DNA of 64,000 bases from Rugamonas sp. A1-17 (GTDB lineage: Bacteria; Pseudomonadota; Gammaproteobacteria; Burkholderiales; Burkholderiaceae_D): NCBI GenBank assembly GCA_025548565.1, contig JAJLPB010000007.1:303642-367641 (forward strand). Direction: 5' to 3'. Both the position numbers and the translations under genes were made by a program. Shown here piece by piece: positions 16,257-24,021 of this stretch (the first letter of the stretch is position 1; every line of letters begins with the position of its first letter). The notes beneath the pieces are model-generated. The model did no database searches. It was not told the DNA's origin and was given only the letters and a program-made list of their open reading frames with translations.

Positions 16257-17180
16257 GTGCCAAAATTCAGCATCTTCTCGTTTGCGCTGGCCCTGTTGAT
16301 CGGCAATATTCCGGCGCATGCCGAGACCTGGCAACCATCGCCGGATCAGACCCAGGTTCCGATCTGGCCCGGCGCGGTGCCCGATGCGATATCCGCTCCG
16401 AAGCCGGAGTCCCTTGCGCAGCGCGAGGGCCACGGAGGCTGGCTCCAGGCCAGCGACGTCAGCCAGCCGACCATGACGGTGTATGCGCCCAAGGGCCAGA
16501 ACACCGGTGTTGCGGTCGTGGTGTTTCCCGGCGGCGGCTTCAAGGTGCTGGCGATGGACCTCGAAGGCACTGAAATCTGCGATTGGCTGACTTCGCGCGG
16601 TATCACCTGCGTGCTGCTCAAGTACCGGGTGCCAGGAGGTAACCACTACTACGACGAGAAGTGCAACTGCCACATCACGCCCAAGGTGCCGCGCGCGCTG
16701 CAGGATGCGCAACGGACGATCAAGCTGGTGCGCTCCCGGGCCAAGGAGCTGAACATCCATCCCGACCGGATCGGCGTGATCGGCTTCTCGGCGGGCGGCT
16801 ATCTGGTGGCGCAGACCAGCAATATCTTCGCGCCGGCGTACAAGCCGGTCGATGCGGTCGACAAGCTCAGCAGCCGGCCGGACTTTGCGATCGCGTTGTA
16901 TCCCGGCCACCTGTGCCGGGCCGGCGGCACACTGGAACCCAGCATCCGCGTCACCGCGAAAACGTCGCCGACCTTCCTGCTGCAAGCCTGGGACGACCCG
17001 GTCGACCCCATCTGCAACAGCACGCTGTATGCGCGGGCGCTGAACCAGGCGGGCGTGCCGGCGGAGGTCCATCTCTTCGCCAGGGGCGGCCATGCCTTCG
17101 GCCTCCGGGACAAGGATCATCCGATTTCGTCGTGGCCGACGCTGGTTGAAAACTGGCTCAAGGATATCGGGATGCTCTAG
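16257..17180 (+). CDS. Secreted alpha/beta-hydrolase (esterase family)
   Basis: The 307-residue product has an N-terminal signal peptide (FSFALALLIGNIPAHA). Its alpha/beta-hydrolase fold has the oxyanion segment VVVFPGGGFKVL, the nucleophile elbow GFSAGG, the acid in AWDDPVDP and the catalytic His in GGHAFGL. This layout fits carbohydrate acetyl-esterases (BD-FAE and related families), and the substrate may be an acetylated sugar. It starts with GTG at 16257, supported by CAGGAG eight bases upstream. The last 23 bases overlap the convergent SDR gene. Confidence 0.82.
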   Translation: MPKFSIFSFALALLIGNIPAHAETWQPSPDQTQVPIWPGAVPDAISAPKPESLAQREGHGGWLQASDVSQPTMTVYAPKGQNTGVAVVVFPGGGFKVLAMDLEGTEICDWLTSRGITCVLLKYRVPGGNHYYDEKCNCHITPKVPRALQDAQRTIKLVRSRAKELNIHPDRIGVIGFSAGGYLVAQTSNIFAPAYKPVDAVDKLSSRPDFAIALYPGHLCRAGGTLEPSIRVTAKTSPTFLLQAWDDPVDPICNSTLYARALNQAGVPAEVHLFARGGHAFGLRDKDHPISSWPTLVENWLKDIGML

Positions 17181-17982
17181 CCGTCCCGGCCGGCTGGCGC
17201 GGACGCAGCATGTTCGCGACGATCCGCAATATCGTTTGCCGCGGCAGCAACCGGGGCAGCCATCCCAGCATGCGGTTGGCGCCGCCGGGGACGACGTGGC
17301 TGCGGCCGCGATCCAGCGCCCGCAGGCTGACTTCGACGACCGTCTCCGCCGCCATCCGCGTGCCGACCCCGGCCTCTGCGGCGCCGACCACATCGAAAAA
17401 AGCGGTATCGGTCGCACCCGGGCACACGGCCAGCACGCGCACGCCGCGCGCGCGATACTCCTGCCACAGGGCTTCTGAAAACGACAGCACGAAAGCCTTG
17501 GTGGCGCCGTAGGTGGCCATGTAGGGCAGGGGCTGCAAGGCGGCGGTCGACGCCACGTTGATGATGGCTCCTTCTCCTTTCGCCAGCATGGCCGGCAATG
17601 CCGCGTGGCTGAGCTCGACCACGGCCCGGCAATTCAGCGCGATCTCGTCGAGTTGCCTTTCCAGCGGCAGCTTCTCGAAATGACCGTGTGTCGCGAAGCC
17701 GGCGTTGTTGATCAGGATGTCCGGCGTCAGACCCAGCGCGCTGGCCTTCGCCAGGACGTCGTTGGCCGCGCCGGTCTCGGTCAGGTCGGCCGCCAGTGCG
17801 ACAGCGCGGATGGCGTGACGATGCTCCAGCTCCCGCGCCAGGTTGTTGAGCTTGTCCTCGGACCGCGCGACGAGGATCAGATTCGCGCCGCGTGCAGCCA
17901 GCGCGTGGGCGTAGGCCAGGCCGATGCCGGACGAGGCGCCTGTTACCATAATGGTGGTGTTGCGATAGTTGAGTGGTCGCAT
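17158..17982 (-). CDS. Short-chain dehydrogenase/reductase
   Basis: The 274-residue classical SDR has the cofactor motif TGASSGIG (14-21), the NNAG motif (LINNAGFA), the catalytic Ser in NVASTAAL and the YxxxK pair in YGATKAF. The NADP(H)-type Arg after beta-2 (VARSEDKL) suggests NADPH use. The substrate cannot be told. The start at 17982 (MRPLNYRN) places the Rossmann motif correctly; an in-frame start at 18042 would put the operator inside the coding region and is rejected. It is divergent from a MerR regulator whose apparent operator lies in this gene's promoter. Confidence 0.87.
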   Translation of the reverse strand: MRPLNYRNTTIMVTGASSGIGLAYAHALAARGANLILVARSEDKLNNLARELEHRHAIRAVALAADLTETGAANDVLAKASALGLTPDILINNAGFATHGHFEKLPLERQLDEIALNCRAVVELSHAALPAMLAKGEGAIINVASTAALQPLPYMATYGATKAFVLSFSEALWQEYRARGVRVLAVCPGATDTAFFDVVGAAEAGVGTRMAAETVVEVSLRALDRGRSHVVPGGANRMLGWLPRLLPRQTILRIVANMLRPRQPAGTARASRYP

Positions 17983-18010
17983 GGTGAATTGATTTGTTGA
18001 GGGAGCGCTG

Positions 18011-18042
18011 ACTGTAAAGCGTGGACCATGGTCCACGGTCAA
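18011..18042 (-). promoter_or_regulatory. MerR-type promoter and operator of the SDR gene
   Basis: On the minus strand a -35 TTGACC (18042-18037) and a -10 TACAGT (18016-18011) are 20 bases apart. A perfect 16-bp palindrome, GTGGACCATGGTCCAC (18021-18036), fills the spacer. A palindrome between elements with a 19-20 base spacer is the hallmark of promoters opened by MerR-family activators. The cognate gene is adjacent and divergent at 18078. Confidence 0.75.
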
Positions 18043-18077
18043 GCGCTGTCTGCGTTTCGATGGGAAGGGAAGCGGGA

Positions 18078-18452
18078 ATGCGTATTGGAGAAATTGCGTC
18101 GCGGGCCGGCGTGTCGCGCGACACGGTCAGGTTCTATGAACGCATGGGCTTGCTCAACGAGGCGGCCCAGCCGCATCTGAGCAACAACTACAAGGAGTAT
18201 TCGGCGCTGGCCTTGCGGCGCATTGAGCTCATCACGCACGCCAAGGCGCTGGGCTTCACGCTGAAGGAGATCGCCGATGTGATCGGCGCCTGGGAGCGGG
18301 AGGCGCTGGCGCCGAGCGAAAAGCGTGTGCTGATCCGAGAAAAAATTCGCGAGGTGGAGAACAAGGCACACTCATTGGCGGTGCTGCGCGTGGCGCTGTC
18401 CGAGGCCCTGGACAAGGTGGAAAGAGGCTGCACTGACGAACTGCCGGCCTAG
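18078..18452 (+). CDS. MerR-family transcriptional regulator
   Basis: The 124-residue protein has the MerR winged helix-turn-helix (MRIGEIASRAGVSRDTVRFY, then ERMGLL) and a dimerisation coiled coil near residues 80-115. The only cysteine lies close to the C-terminus (CTDEL), so it lacks the paired Cys of metal sensors and probably reads an organic or redox signal. A purine-rich GGGAAGCGGGA precedes the ATG. The divergent SDR gene with its palindromic stretched-spacer promoter is the obvious target. The stop overlaps the convergent DUF3820 stop in CTAG (18449-18452). Confidence 0.87.
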   Translation: MRIGEIASRAGVSRDTVRFYERMGLLNEAAQPHLSNNYKEYSALALRRIELITHAKALGFTLKEIADVIGAWEREALAPSEKRVLIREKIREVENKAHSLAVLRVALSEALDKVERGCTDELPA

Positions 18453-18670
18453 CGTGACCTGGCCTGGCGCAGCGGATCGAGCAGGCTGCGCAGGTCGTTG
18501 TGGTCGAGCTCATACATCAGCGCGATCAGGCCGCCCAGTTCGCCGGACGGAAAACCCTCGCGCGCGAACCAGCCCAGGTAGTGGCCGGGCAGGTCGGCGA
18601 TGACGCGGCCCTTGTATTTACCATAGGGCATTTCACGCGTCAGCAACAGGGCAAGTTTTTCGGAATTCAT
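18449..18670 (-). CDS. DUF3820 family protein
   Basis: The 73-residue protein has the DUF3820 signature: MPYGKYKGRVIADLPGHYL, then WFAREGFPSGELG. The family has been annotated as a putative quorum-sensing-regulated virulence factor on the basis of a Pseudomonas member. No biochemical role is established. The start at 18670 (MNSEKLALL) matches the family N-terminus; six extra in-frame residues upstream are unlikely to be used. It is convergent with merR, sharing the four bases CTAG at the stops. Confidence 0.82.
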   Translation of the reverse strand: MNSEKLALLLTREMPYGKYKGRVIADLPGHYLGWFAREGFPSGELGGLIALMYELDHNDLRSLLDPLRQARSR

Positions 18671-18735
18671 CGTGGAGGGGCGGTACAATCGGGTTGCTAT
18701 TTTAACTACCTTAACTCTGGCCGAAAAGGACTGTC

Positions 18736-19077
18736 ATGTCATTCAAATCCGTTTTGCTTCTTTGCGCGCTGGCCGCGCCCATGATAGCGCAAGCCGATCC
18801 GCAGCCCATCCCCGCTGCCAAGCGCGCCTATGTCGGCGACTGGAAGGGCAAGGACATGGAGCTCAACATCGAGGCAAGCGGCAAGCTGCACTACAAGCGC
18901 AACCAGCCGGGCAAGAACCTCGACCTCAACGTCGATATTCTTGATTTCAATGGCGACAACTTCGACGTGGGTGTCGGCATCCTGCGCAGCACCTTTGTCG
19001 TCACCCAGCCGCCTCACCTGCAGGACAAAAAGATGAAGATGACCGTCGACGGCGTCGAACTGACCAAGGTGGAATAA
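18736..19077 (+). CDS. Small exported protein, unknown function
   Basis: The 113-residue product has a clear signal peptide (FKSVLLLCALAAPMIAQADP), which leaves a mature periplasmic protein of about 93 residues. The mature part is rich in beta-type alternation (VGDWKGKDMELNIEASGKL, LDLNVDILDFNGDNFDVGVG). No Cys pair or known motif is seen. It is preceded by a short gap after the divergent DUF3820 gene and followed by the M61 peptidase gene on the same strand. Confidence 0.68.
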   Translation: MSFKSVLLLCALAAPMIAQADPQPIPAAKRAYVGDWKGKDMELNIEASGKLHYKRNQPGKNLDLNVDILDFNGDNFDVGVGILRSTFVVTQPPHLQDKKMKMTVDGVELTKVE

Positions 19078-19163
19078 GAGCGTCACGTCGGCAGCGGACG
19101 TCCGGCGGACACCGCTGGGCGCGCAGCGGACGGCGCTGCACCCATATTTGCCGCTGTTTCGAC

Positions 19164-19179
19164 TGGCATGCATTTTGCA
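19164..19179 (+). promoter_or_regulatory. Candidate sigma-54 promoter of the M61 peptidase gene
   Basis: TGGCATG (19164-19170), four bases, then TTGCA (19175-19179) match the -24/-12 consensus TGGCAYG-N4-TTGCW exactly, including the invariant GG and GC spacing. The preceding base is a pyrimidine, as preferred. The site lies 37 bases before the ATG at 19216, so transcription would start near 19190. No enhancer-binding protein gene is in the window. Confidence 0.55.
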
Positions 19180-19215
19180 AAGTTGGCAGGTTTCGATTCC
19201 CGGTGCACTCTCAAC

Positions 19216-21132
19216 ATGAAAAATCTGTCGCTCGCTCTATTGGCCGCCATTGGGATCGCGGCCCCCGTCCACGCCAGCGTCGGCCCGCAGCCCGTGCCCG
19301 CCGCCGCCGGGATTGAAGCCCCGCGCGACCGGCCCTTTCGCGGCGCCATCCAGCTGAAGGTTGACGCGACCGACACCGTCCACAAGATATTCCGCGTCCA
19401 CGAAACCATCCCGGTGCAACAGCCGGGCGCGATGGTGCTGCTGTACCCGCAATGGGAAACCGGCAGCCACTCGCCCACCCAGGAGGCGGCACCGCTGGCC
19501 GGCCTGGTGATCAAGGCCGGCGCGCGCCGGCTGGACTGGCGGCGCGATCCGGTGAATCCGTTTGCCTTCCGGCTCAGTGTGCCGCCGGGCGTCCGCGAGC
19601 TGGACGTCGAATTCCAGTTTCTCCCCGGCCTGCGCGGCCCCAAGCTGACGTCTCCTCACATGTTGACGCTGCCTTGGCACAAGGTCGCGCTGTATCCGGC
19701 CGGCTGGTTCATCCGCAATATCGCGGTGCAGGCCGAGCTGGCGCTTCCCAGGGATTTTCAATACGCCACCTCGCTGGAAACCGCGCATGCCGCCGCCAAC
19801 CACGTCACGTTCAAGCAGGCCAACTTCGAAGACCTGGTCGACGCCCCGGTCTATGCCGGCCTGCACTACAAACGCGTCGACCTGACCTCGGCGCCCGCGG
19901 TGCCGGTGCGCCTGAATTTGTTCGGCGATTCCGATGCGGCGCTGGAACTGCCGCAGGAATGGCTGGCCCGGTTCAAGACCATGGTCGCCACGGTGCCGCA
20001 GCTGTTCCGCTCGCAGCACTATCGTCATTTCGATTTCCTGATGTCGCTGTCCGACGTGATGCAGTCCGGAGGCGGCTATGAGCACCAGGAATCCACCGAG
20101 ATCAATGTGTCGGCCGGCTATGCGCGCGATCCCGGCGAGCAGATGTTCCTGGCCAACCTGATCGTGCACGAGTTCGCGCACTCCTGGAACGGCCGCACGC
20201 GGCAGCCGGCCGATCTGTGGGCGCCCAACCTGAACCTGCCGATGCGCGGCAGCCTGCTGTGGGTCTACGAAGGACAAACCGAGTTCTGGGCCGACGTCAT
20301 GGCGTCACGCCTGGGCATGCGCACGGTGCGGCAGGGCCTGGATGCGCTGGCGGAGACTGCCTCGCTGATGAGCGAGCGCAAGGGACGTCAATGGAAATCG
20401 CTGCAGGACAGTACCATCGACGCGCTCTACGTACCGGGCAAGCAGGTGAACTGGCGCGACTGGCAGCGGAGGGAGGACTACTATCCCGACGGCGTGCTGC
20501 TATGGTTGGACGTGGACATGCTGCTGCGCGAACTGAGCGGCGACAGGAAAAGCCTGGCGGATTTCGCCGCCGTGTTCTTTGGCGCGGGGCAGAACAGCCG
20601 CACGATCTCGACCTACACCTTCGATGATGTCTGTCGAACCCTGAACCGCATCGTGGCCTACAACTGGGCGGACTACTTCACCAGCCGCCTGAACGCGCAC
20701 GACGATACCCATCTGCTGGACGGTCTGCGACGCGGCGGCTACCGCCTGGTCTACACCGACCAGCCCAGTGAGTTCTTTGTGCAGCATGAGGCGGACCTGG
20801 GCGGCGCCGATCTTTCCACGTCGCTCGGTGTCGTGGTGGGGCGCGGCGGCGCGGTCAAAAGCGTGGCCTGGGAGGGGCCGGCATTCCGGGCCGGGATCAG
20901 CATCGGCGCCAAGCTGCTGTCCGTCGCCAAGCAGCCGTACAGCGATGAAGCCTTGAAACAGGCGATCCGCTCGGCCGCCGCCAGCAGGCAGGCCATCGAG
21001 CTGACCTTCGCTGCGGACGGCGCCGAACATGCGGTCAGCATCGACTATTTCGGATCGCTGCGCTACCCGTCGCTGGAGCGGATACCGGGCACGGCCGACC
21101 GTCTTACCCCGCTGCTGGGCAAGATGGACTGA
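19216..21132 (+). CDS. M61 family peptidase (glycyl aminopeptidase type) with PDZ domain
   Basis: The 638-residue secreted protein starts with a signal peptide (MKNLSLALLAAIGIAAPVHA). The N-terminal beta domain (about 40-230) precedes the M61 catalytic domain, with zinc motif HEFAH (H318, E319, H322) and the third ligand in WVYEGQTEFW (E352). A PDZ domain covers about 540-630 (LGVVVGRGGAVKSVAWEGPA). The family includes glycyl aminopeptidases. The ATG at 19216 is the only one that gives a signal peptide at the N-terminus. A sigma-54-like promoter lies directly upstream. Confidence 0.88.
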   Translation: MKNLSLALLAAIGIAAPVHASVGPQPVPAAAGIEAPRDRPFRGAIQLKVDATDTVHKIFRVHETIPVQQPGAMVLLYPQWETGSHSPTQEAAPLAGLVIKAGARRLDWRRDPVNPFAFRLSVPPGVRELDVEFQFLPGLRGPKLTSPHMLTLPWHKVALYPAGWFIRNIAVQAELALPRDFQYATSLETAHAAANHVTFKQANFEDLVDAPVYAGLHYKRVDLTSAPAVPVRLNLFGDSDAALELPQEWLARFKTMVATVPQLFRSQHYRHFDFLMSLSDVMQSGGGYEHQESTEINVSAGYARDPGEQMFLANLIVHEFAHSWNGRTRQPADLWAPNLNLPMRGSLLWVYEGQTEFWADVMASRLGMRTVRQGLDALAETASLMSERKGRQWKSLQDSTIDALYVPGKQVNWRDWQRREDYYPDGVLLWLDVDMLLRELSGDRKSLADFAAVFFGAGQNSRTISTYTFDDVCRTLNRIVAYNWADYFTSRLNAHDDTHLLDGLRRGGYRLVYTDQPSEFFVQHEADLGGADLSTSLGVVVGRGGAVKSVAWEGPAFRAGISIGAKLLSVAKQPYSDEALKQAIRSAAASRQAIELTFAADGAEHAVSIDYFGSLRYPSLERIPGTADRLTPLLGKMD

Positions 21133-21235
21133 TGATTATTGAATTAAAATCAAATATGTTTGCTATTTTCACGTCTTTTTCTCATTAAAGAAAATACCGA
21201 TACTGCATGACATTAACTTTTCAGGAGTACATGTC

Positions 21236-22447
21236 ATGCCTATTGCCTTGCTGGCGCTGACCATCAGCGCGTTTGCCATCGGGACCACCGAATTTGTCAT
21301 TGTCGGCCTGCTGCCGACCATCGCCGCCGATCTGGGCGTGAACCTGCCGTCGGCCGGCCTGCTGGTCAGCCTGTATGCGCTGGGCGTGGCCGTCGGCGCG
21401 CCGGTGCTGACCGCGCTTACCGGCAAGGTGCCGCGCAAGATACTCCTGCTGTCGCTGATGGTGCTGTTCACCCTCGGCAATCTGCTGGCGTGGAAGGCGC
21501 CCGGCTACGAATCGCTGGTGGCCGCGCGCATCCTCACCGGCCTGGCGCATGGCGTGTTCTTCTCGATCGGCTCGACCATCGCGACGTCGCTGGTGCCGAA
21601 GGAGAAGGCCGCCAGCGCGATCGCCATCATGTTCACCGGCCTGACCGTGGCGCTGGTGACCGGCGTGCCGCTGGGTACCTTCATCGGCCAGCACTTCGGC
21701 TGGCGCGAGACCTTCCTGGCCGTGTCCGCGCTGGGCGTGCTGGCCTTTATCGGCAGCCTGCTGTTCGTGCCGTCGACCATCAAGCACAGCAAGCCCGCCT
21801 CGCTGCTGCAACAGATGAAGGTGTTGGGCGAGCCGCGCCTGTTGCTGGTGTATGCGATCACCGCGCTCGGCTATGGCGGCTCGTTCACGGCCTTCACCTA
21901 CCTGGCGCCGATTTTGCAGGACATCACCGGCTTCAGCGCCAGCACGGTGGGCCTGGTGATGCTGGTGTACGGCGTGTCCGTCGCGGTGGGTAATATCTGG
22001 GGCGGCAGGCTGGCCGACCGGCGCGGCCCGGTCGGCGCGTTGAAGATCATCTTCCTCGGCCTGGCCGCCGTGCTGTTCGTGCTGAGCTTTGCGGCGCCGT
22101 ACAAATGGCTGGTGCTGGCGACCGTGCTGCTGTGGGGCGCGGTGGCCTTCGGTAACGTCGCCGGCCTGCAAGTGTATGTGGTGCGGCAGGCCGAGCACTT
22201 CACGCCGCGCGCCGTCGATGTGGCCTCGGGCCTGAACATCGCCGCCTTCAACGTCGGCATCGCCGGCGGCGCCTGGGGCGGCGGCCTGATCGTCGATCAT
22301 CTCGGCCTGGTGCATACGGGCTGGGCCGGCGGCCTGGTGGTGCTGGGCGCGCTGGGCCTGACCGCGCTCAGCGGCCGCCTCGACCGCCTGAACCCTCGTT
22401 CCGCCAGCGTGGGCGGTGAAAAGTCCATCCACGCCGTCGCCCACTAA
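21236..22447 (+). CDS. MFS transporter, DHA1 drug-efflux type (YdhP-like)
   Basis: The 403-residue protein has twelve predicted transmembrane helices and the signature of the arabinose/drug-efflux DHA1 subgroup. The first helix reads FAIGTTEFVIVGLLPTIAAD. Motif A-like LTGKVPRKILL follows helix 2, and motif C-like ALVTGVPLGTFIG lies in helix 5. It probably exports small molecules with proton antiport; the substrate cannot be told. Its ATG follows TTTTCAGGAGTACATGTC, with AGGAG in good position. The downstream hairpin at 22455-22481 separates it from the next transporter. Confidence 0.87.
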   Translation: MPIALLALTISAFAIGTTEFVIVGLLPTIAADLGVNLPSAGLLVSLYALGVAVGAPVLTALTGKVPRKILLLSLMVLFTLGNLLAWKAPGYESLVAARILTGLAHGVFFSIGSTIATSLVPKEKAASAIAIMFTGLTVALVTGVPLGTFIGQHFGWRETFLAVSALGVLAFIGSLLFVPSTIKHSKPASLLQQMKVLGEPRLLLVYAITALGYGGSFTAFTYLAPILQDITGFSASTVGLVMLVYGVSVAVGNIWGGRLADRRGPVGALKIIFLGLAAVLFVLSFAAPYKWLVLATVLLWGAVAFGNVAGLQVYVVRQAEHFTPRAVDVASGLNIAAFNVGIAGGAWGGGLIVDHLGLVHTGWAGGLVVLGALGLTALSGRLDRLNPRSASVGGEKSIHAVAH

Positions 22448-22454
22448 AACAGGG

Positions 22455-22481
22455 ACCGGCCGCGCACCAGGCGCGGCCGGT
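22455..22481 (+). terminator. Terminator-like hairpin after the MFS gene
   Basis: ACCGGCCGCG (22455-22464) and CGCGGCCGGT (22472-22481) form a perfect 10-bp stem with a seven-base loop, eight bases after the MFS stop codon. No T-run follows, so termination may be weak or the hairpin may only protect the 3' end. Confidence 0.45.
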
Positions 22482-22526
22482 GTATATTGGCGGCGAATTG
22501 AACCACTCGCCGCCGGATTTTCCCTC

Positions 22527-23972
22527 ATGTCTGCTGTTTCCCTGTTCTGCCTTGTCTTCGCCTATTTCGCCTTGCTGCTGCTGGTGGCCTGGCGCACCTC
22601 CCGCCACGCCACCAACGACAGCTTCTTCATCGGTAACAAGCGCAGCAACTGGATGCTGGTCGCGTTCGGCATGGTGGGGACCACGCTGAGCGGCGTCACC
22701 TTCGTCAGCGTGCCCGGCGCCATCGGCCGCGACGGCTTCGGTTACGTGCAAGTGATACTGGGCTACGTGCTGGGCTACATCGCCGTCGCCTGCATCCTGC
22801 TGCCGCTGTACTACCGCCTGAAGCTGACCTCGATCTACACCTATCTCGAGCAGCGGCTGGGCCCGCGCTCCTGGCAGAGCGGCGCCGCCTTCTTCATCCT
22901 GTCGCGCACCCTGAGCGCGTCGGCGCGCTTGTACCTGGTGGTGAACATCCTGCAGGCGGCCATCCTCGACAGCCTGGGCGTGCCGTTCTGGCTGACCACG
23001 CTGGCCATCCTGGCCATGATCCTGATGTACACCTACAAGGGCGGCGTCAAGACCATCGTCTGGACCGACATGCTGCAAACCGCCGGCATGCTGCTGGGCC
23101 TGGTGGTCTGCGCCGGCTGGCTGCTGGGCCAGATGCACCTGAGCCTGCCCGACAGCCTGGCCGCGATGGACGCGCGCGGCCTGACGCACGTGGTCACGAC
23201 CTCGGTCGACAGTCCCGCCTATTTCTGGAAGCAGGTGCTGGCCGGCTTCTTCATCGTGCTGGCGATGACCGGCATGGACCAGGAGATCATGCAGAAGAAT
23301 ATCTCGGTCCAGACGCTGCGCGATTCGCAGAAGAACATGCTGCTGCTGACCGTGGTGCTGACCTGCGTGCTGCTGCTGTTCATGTTCCTCGGCGGCCTGC
23401 TGCACCTGTACGCGCCCACCGTGGGCCTGGCGGCGGCCGGCGACAAGCTGTTCCCCGCCGTGGTGATGCAGCACATGCCGGCCGCCGTGCAGCTGGTCTT
23501 CTTCATCGGCCTGGTGTCGGCGCTGTTCCCCAGCGCGGACGGCGCCATGACCGCGCTGACCTCGTCCTTCTGCATCGACATCCTCGGCATGCAGCGCCGC
23601 GCCGACCTGCCGGAAGCGGCCAAGGTACGCCTGCGCCACCACGTCCACCTGGCGTTCTGCGCGCTGTTCCTGCTGCTGGTGCTGGTGTTCAAATGGGTGG
23701 ACAACGCCAGCATGATCGGCCTTGTGCTGAAGCTGACCGGCTATACCTACGGTCCATTGCTAGGCCTGTTCGCCTTCGGCATCCTGACCCGCCGCAGCGT
23801 GCGCGACCGTTGGGTACCGCTGGTCGCGCTGGCCGGTCCTGTGTTGTGCTACGTCATTGATTCCAATCAGAAATTGCTATTCGGCAGCTACCGTTTGGGC
23901 CTGGAGCTGCTTATCATGAACGGATTGCTGGTGTTTGCCGGGCTGCTGCTGATTTCTAAACCGAGACAGTAA
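22527..23972 (+). CDS. Sodium:solute symporter (SSS family)
   Basis: The 481-residue protein has about thirteen transmembrane helices in the order typical of SSS carriers. The visible family signatures are ATNDSFFIGNKRSNW after helix 1, GTTLSGVTFVSVPGAIG in helix 2, and MDQEIMQKNISVQTLRDSQK in the middle. It imports a solute with sodium; the substrate (amino acid, sugar, vitamin or nucleoside) cannot be assigned. The ATG at 22527 (MSAVSLFCL) puts the first helix at the N-terminus. An in-frame start at 22416 would overlap the preceding MFS gene and hairpin and is rejected. Confidence 0.87.
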   Translation: MSAVSLFCLVFAYFALLLLVAWRTSRHATNDSFFIGNKRSNWMLVAFGMVGTTLSGVTFVSVPGAIGRDGFGYVQVILGYVLGYIAVACILLPLYYRLKLTSIYTYLEQRLGPRSWQSGAAFFILSRTLSASARLYLVVNILQAAILDSLGVPFWLTTLAILAMILMYTYKGGVKTIVWTDMLQTAGMLLGLVVCAGWLLGQMHLSLPDSLAAMDARGLTHVVTTSVDSPAYFWKQVLAGFFIVLAMTGMDQEIMQKNISVQTLRDSQKNMLLLTVVLTCVLLLFMFLGGLLHLYAPTVGLAAAGDKLFPAVVMQHMPAAVQLVFFIGLVSALFPSADGAMTALTSSFCIDILGMQRRADLPEAAKVRLRHHVHLAFCALFLLLVLVFKWVDNASMIGLVLKLTGYTYGPLLGLFAFGILTRRSVRDRWVPLVALAGPVLCYVIDSNQKLLFGSYRLGLELLIMNGLLVFAGLLLISKPRQ

Positions 23973-24021
23973 CGTTGGCATGCAGTATCATTCTTGTAAC
24001 ACCTAATCAACTGGAGTATTA

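Noticed and set aside
18021..18042. Upstream starts of the SDR gene (18042) and of merR (18021)
   Set aside because: Both would place the palindromic operator and promoter inside coding sequence, and the added residues match no family N-terminus.
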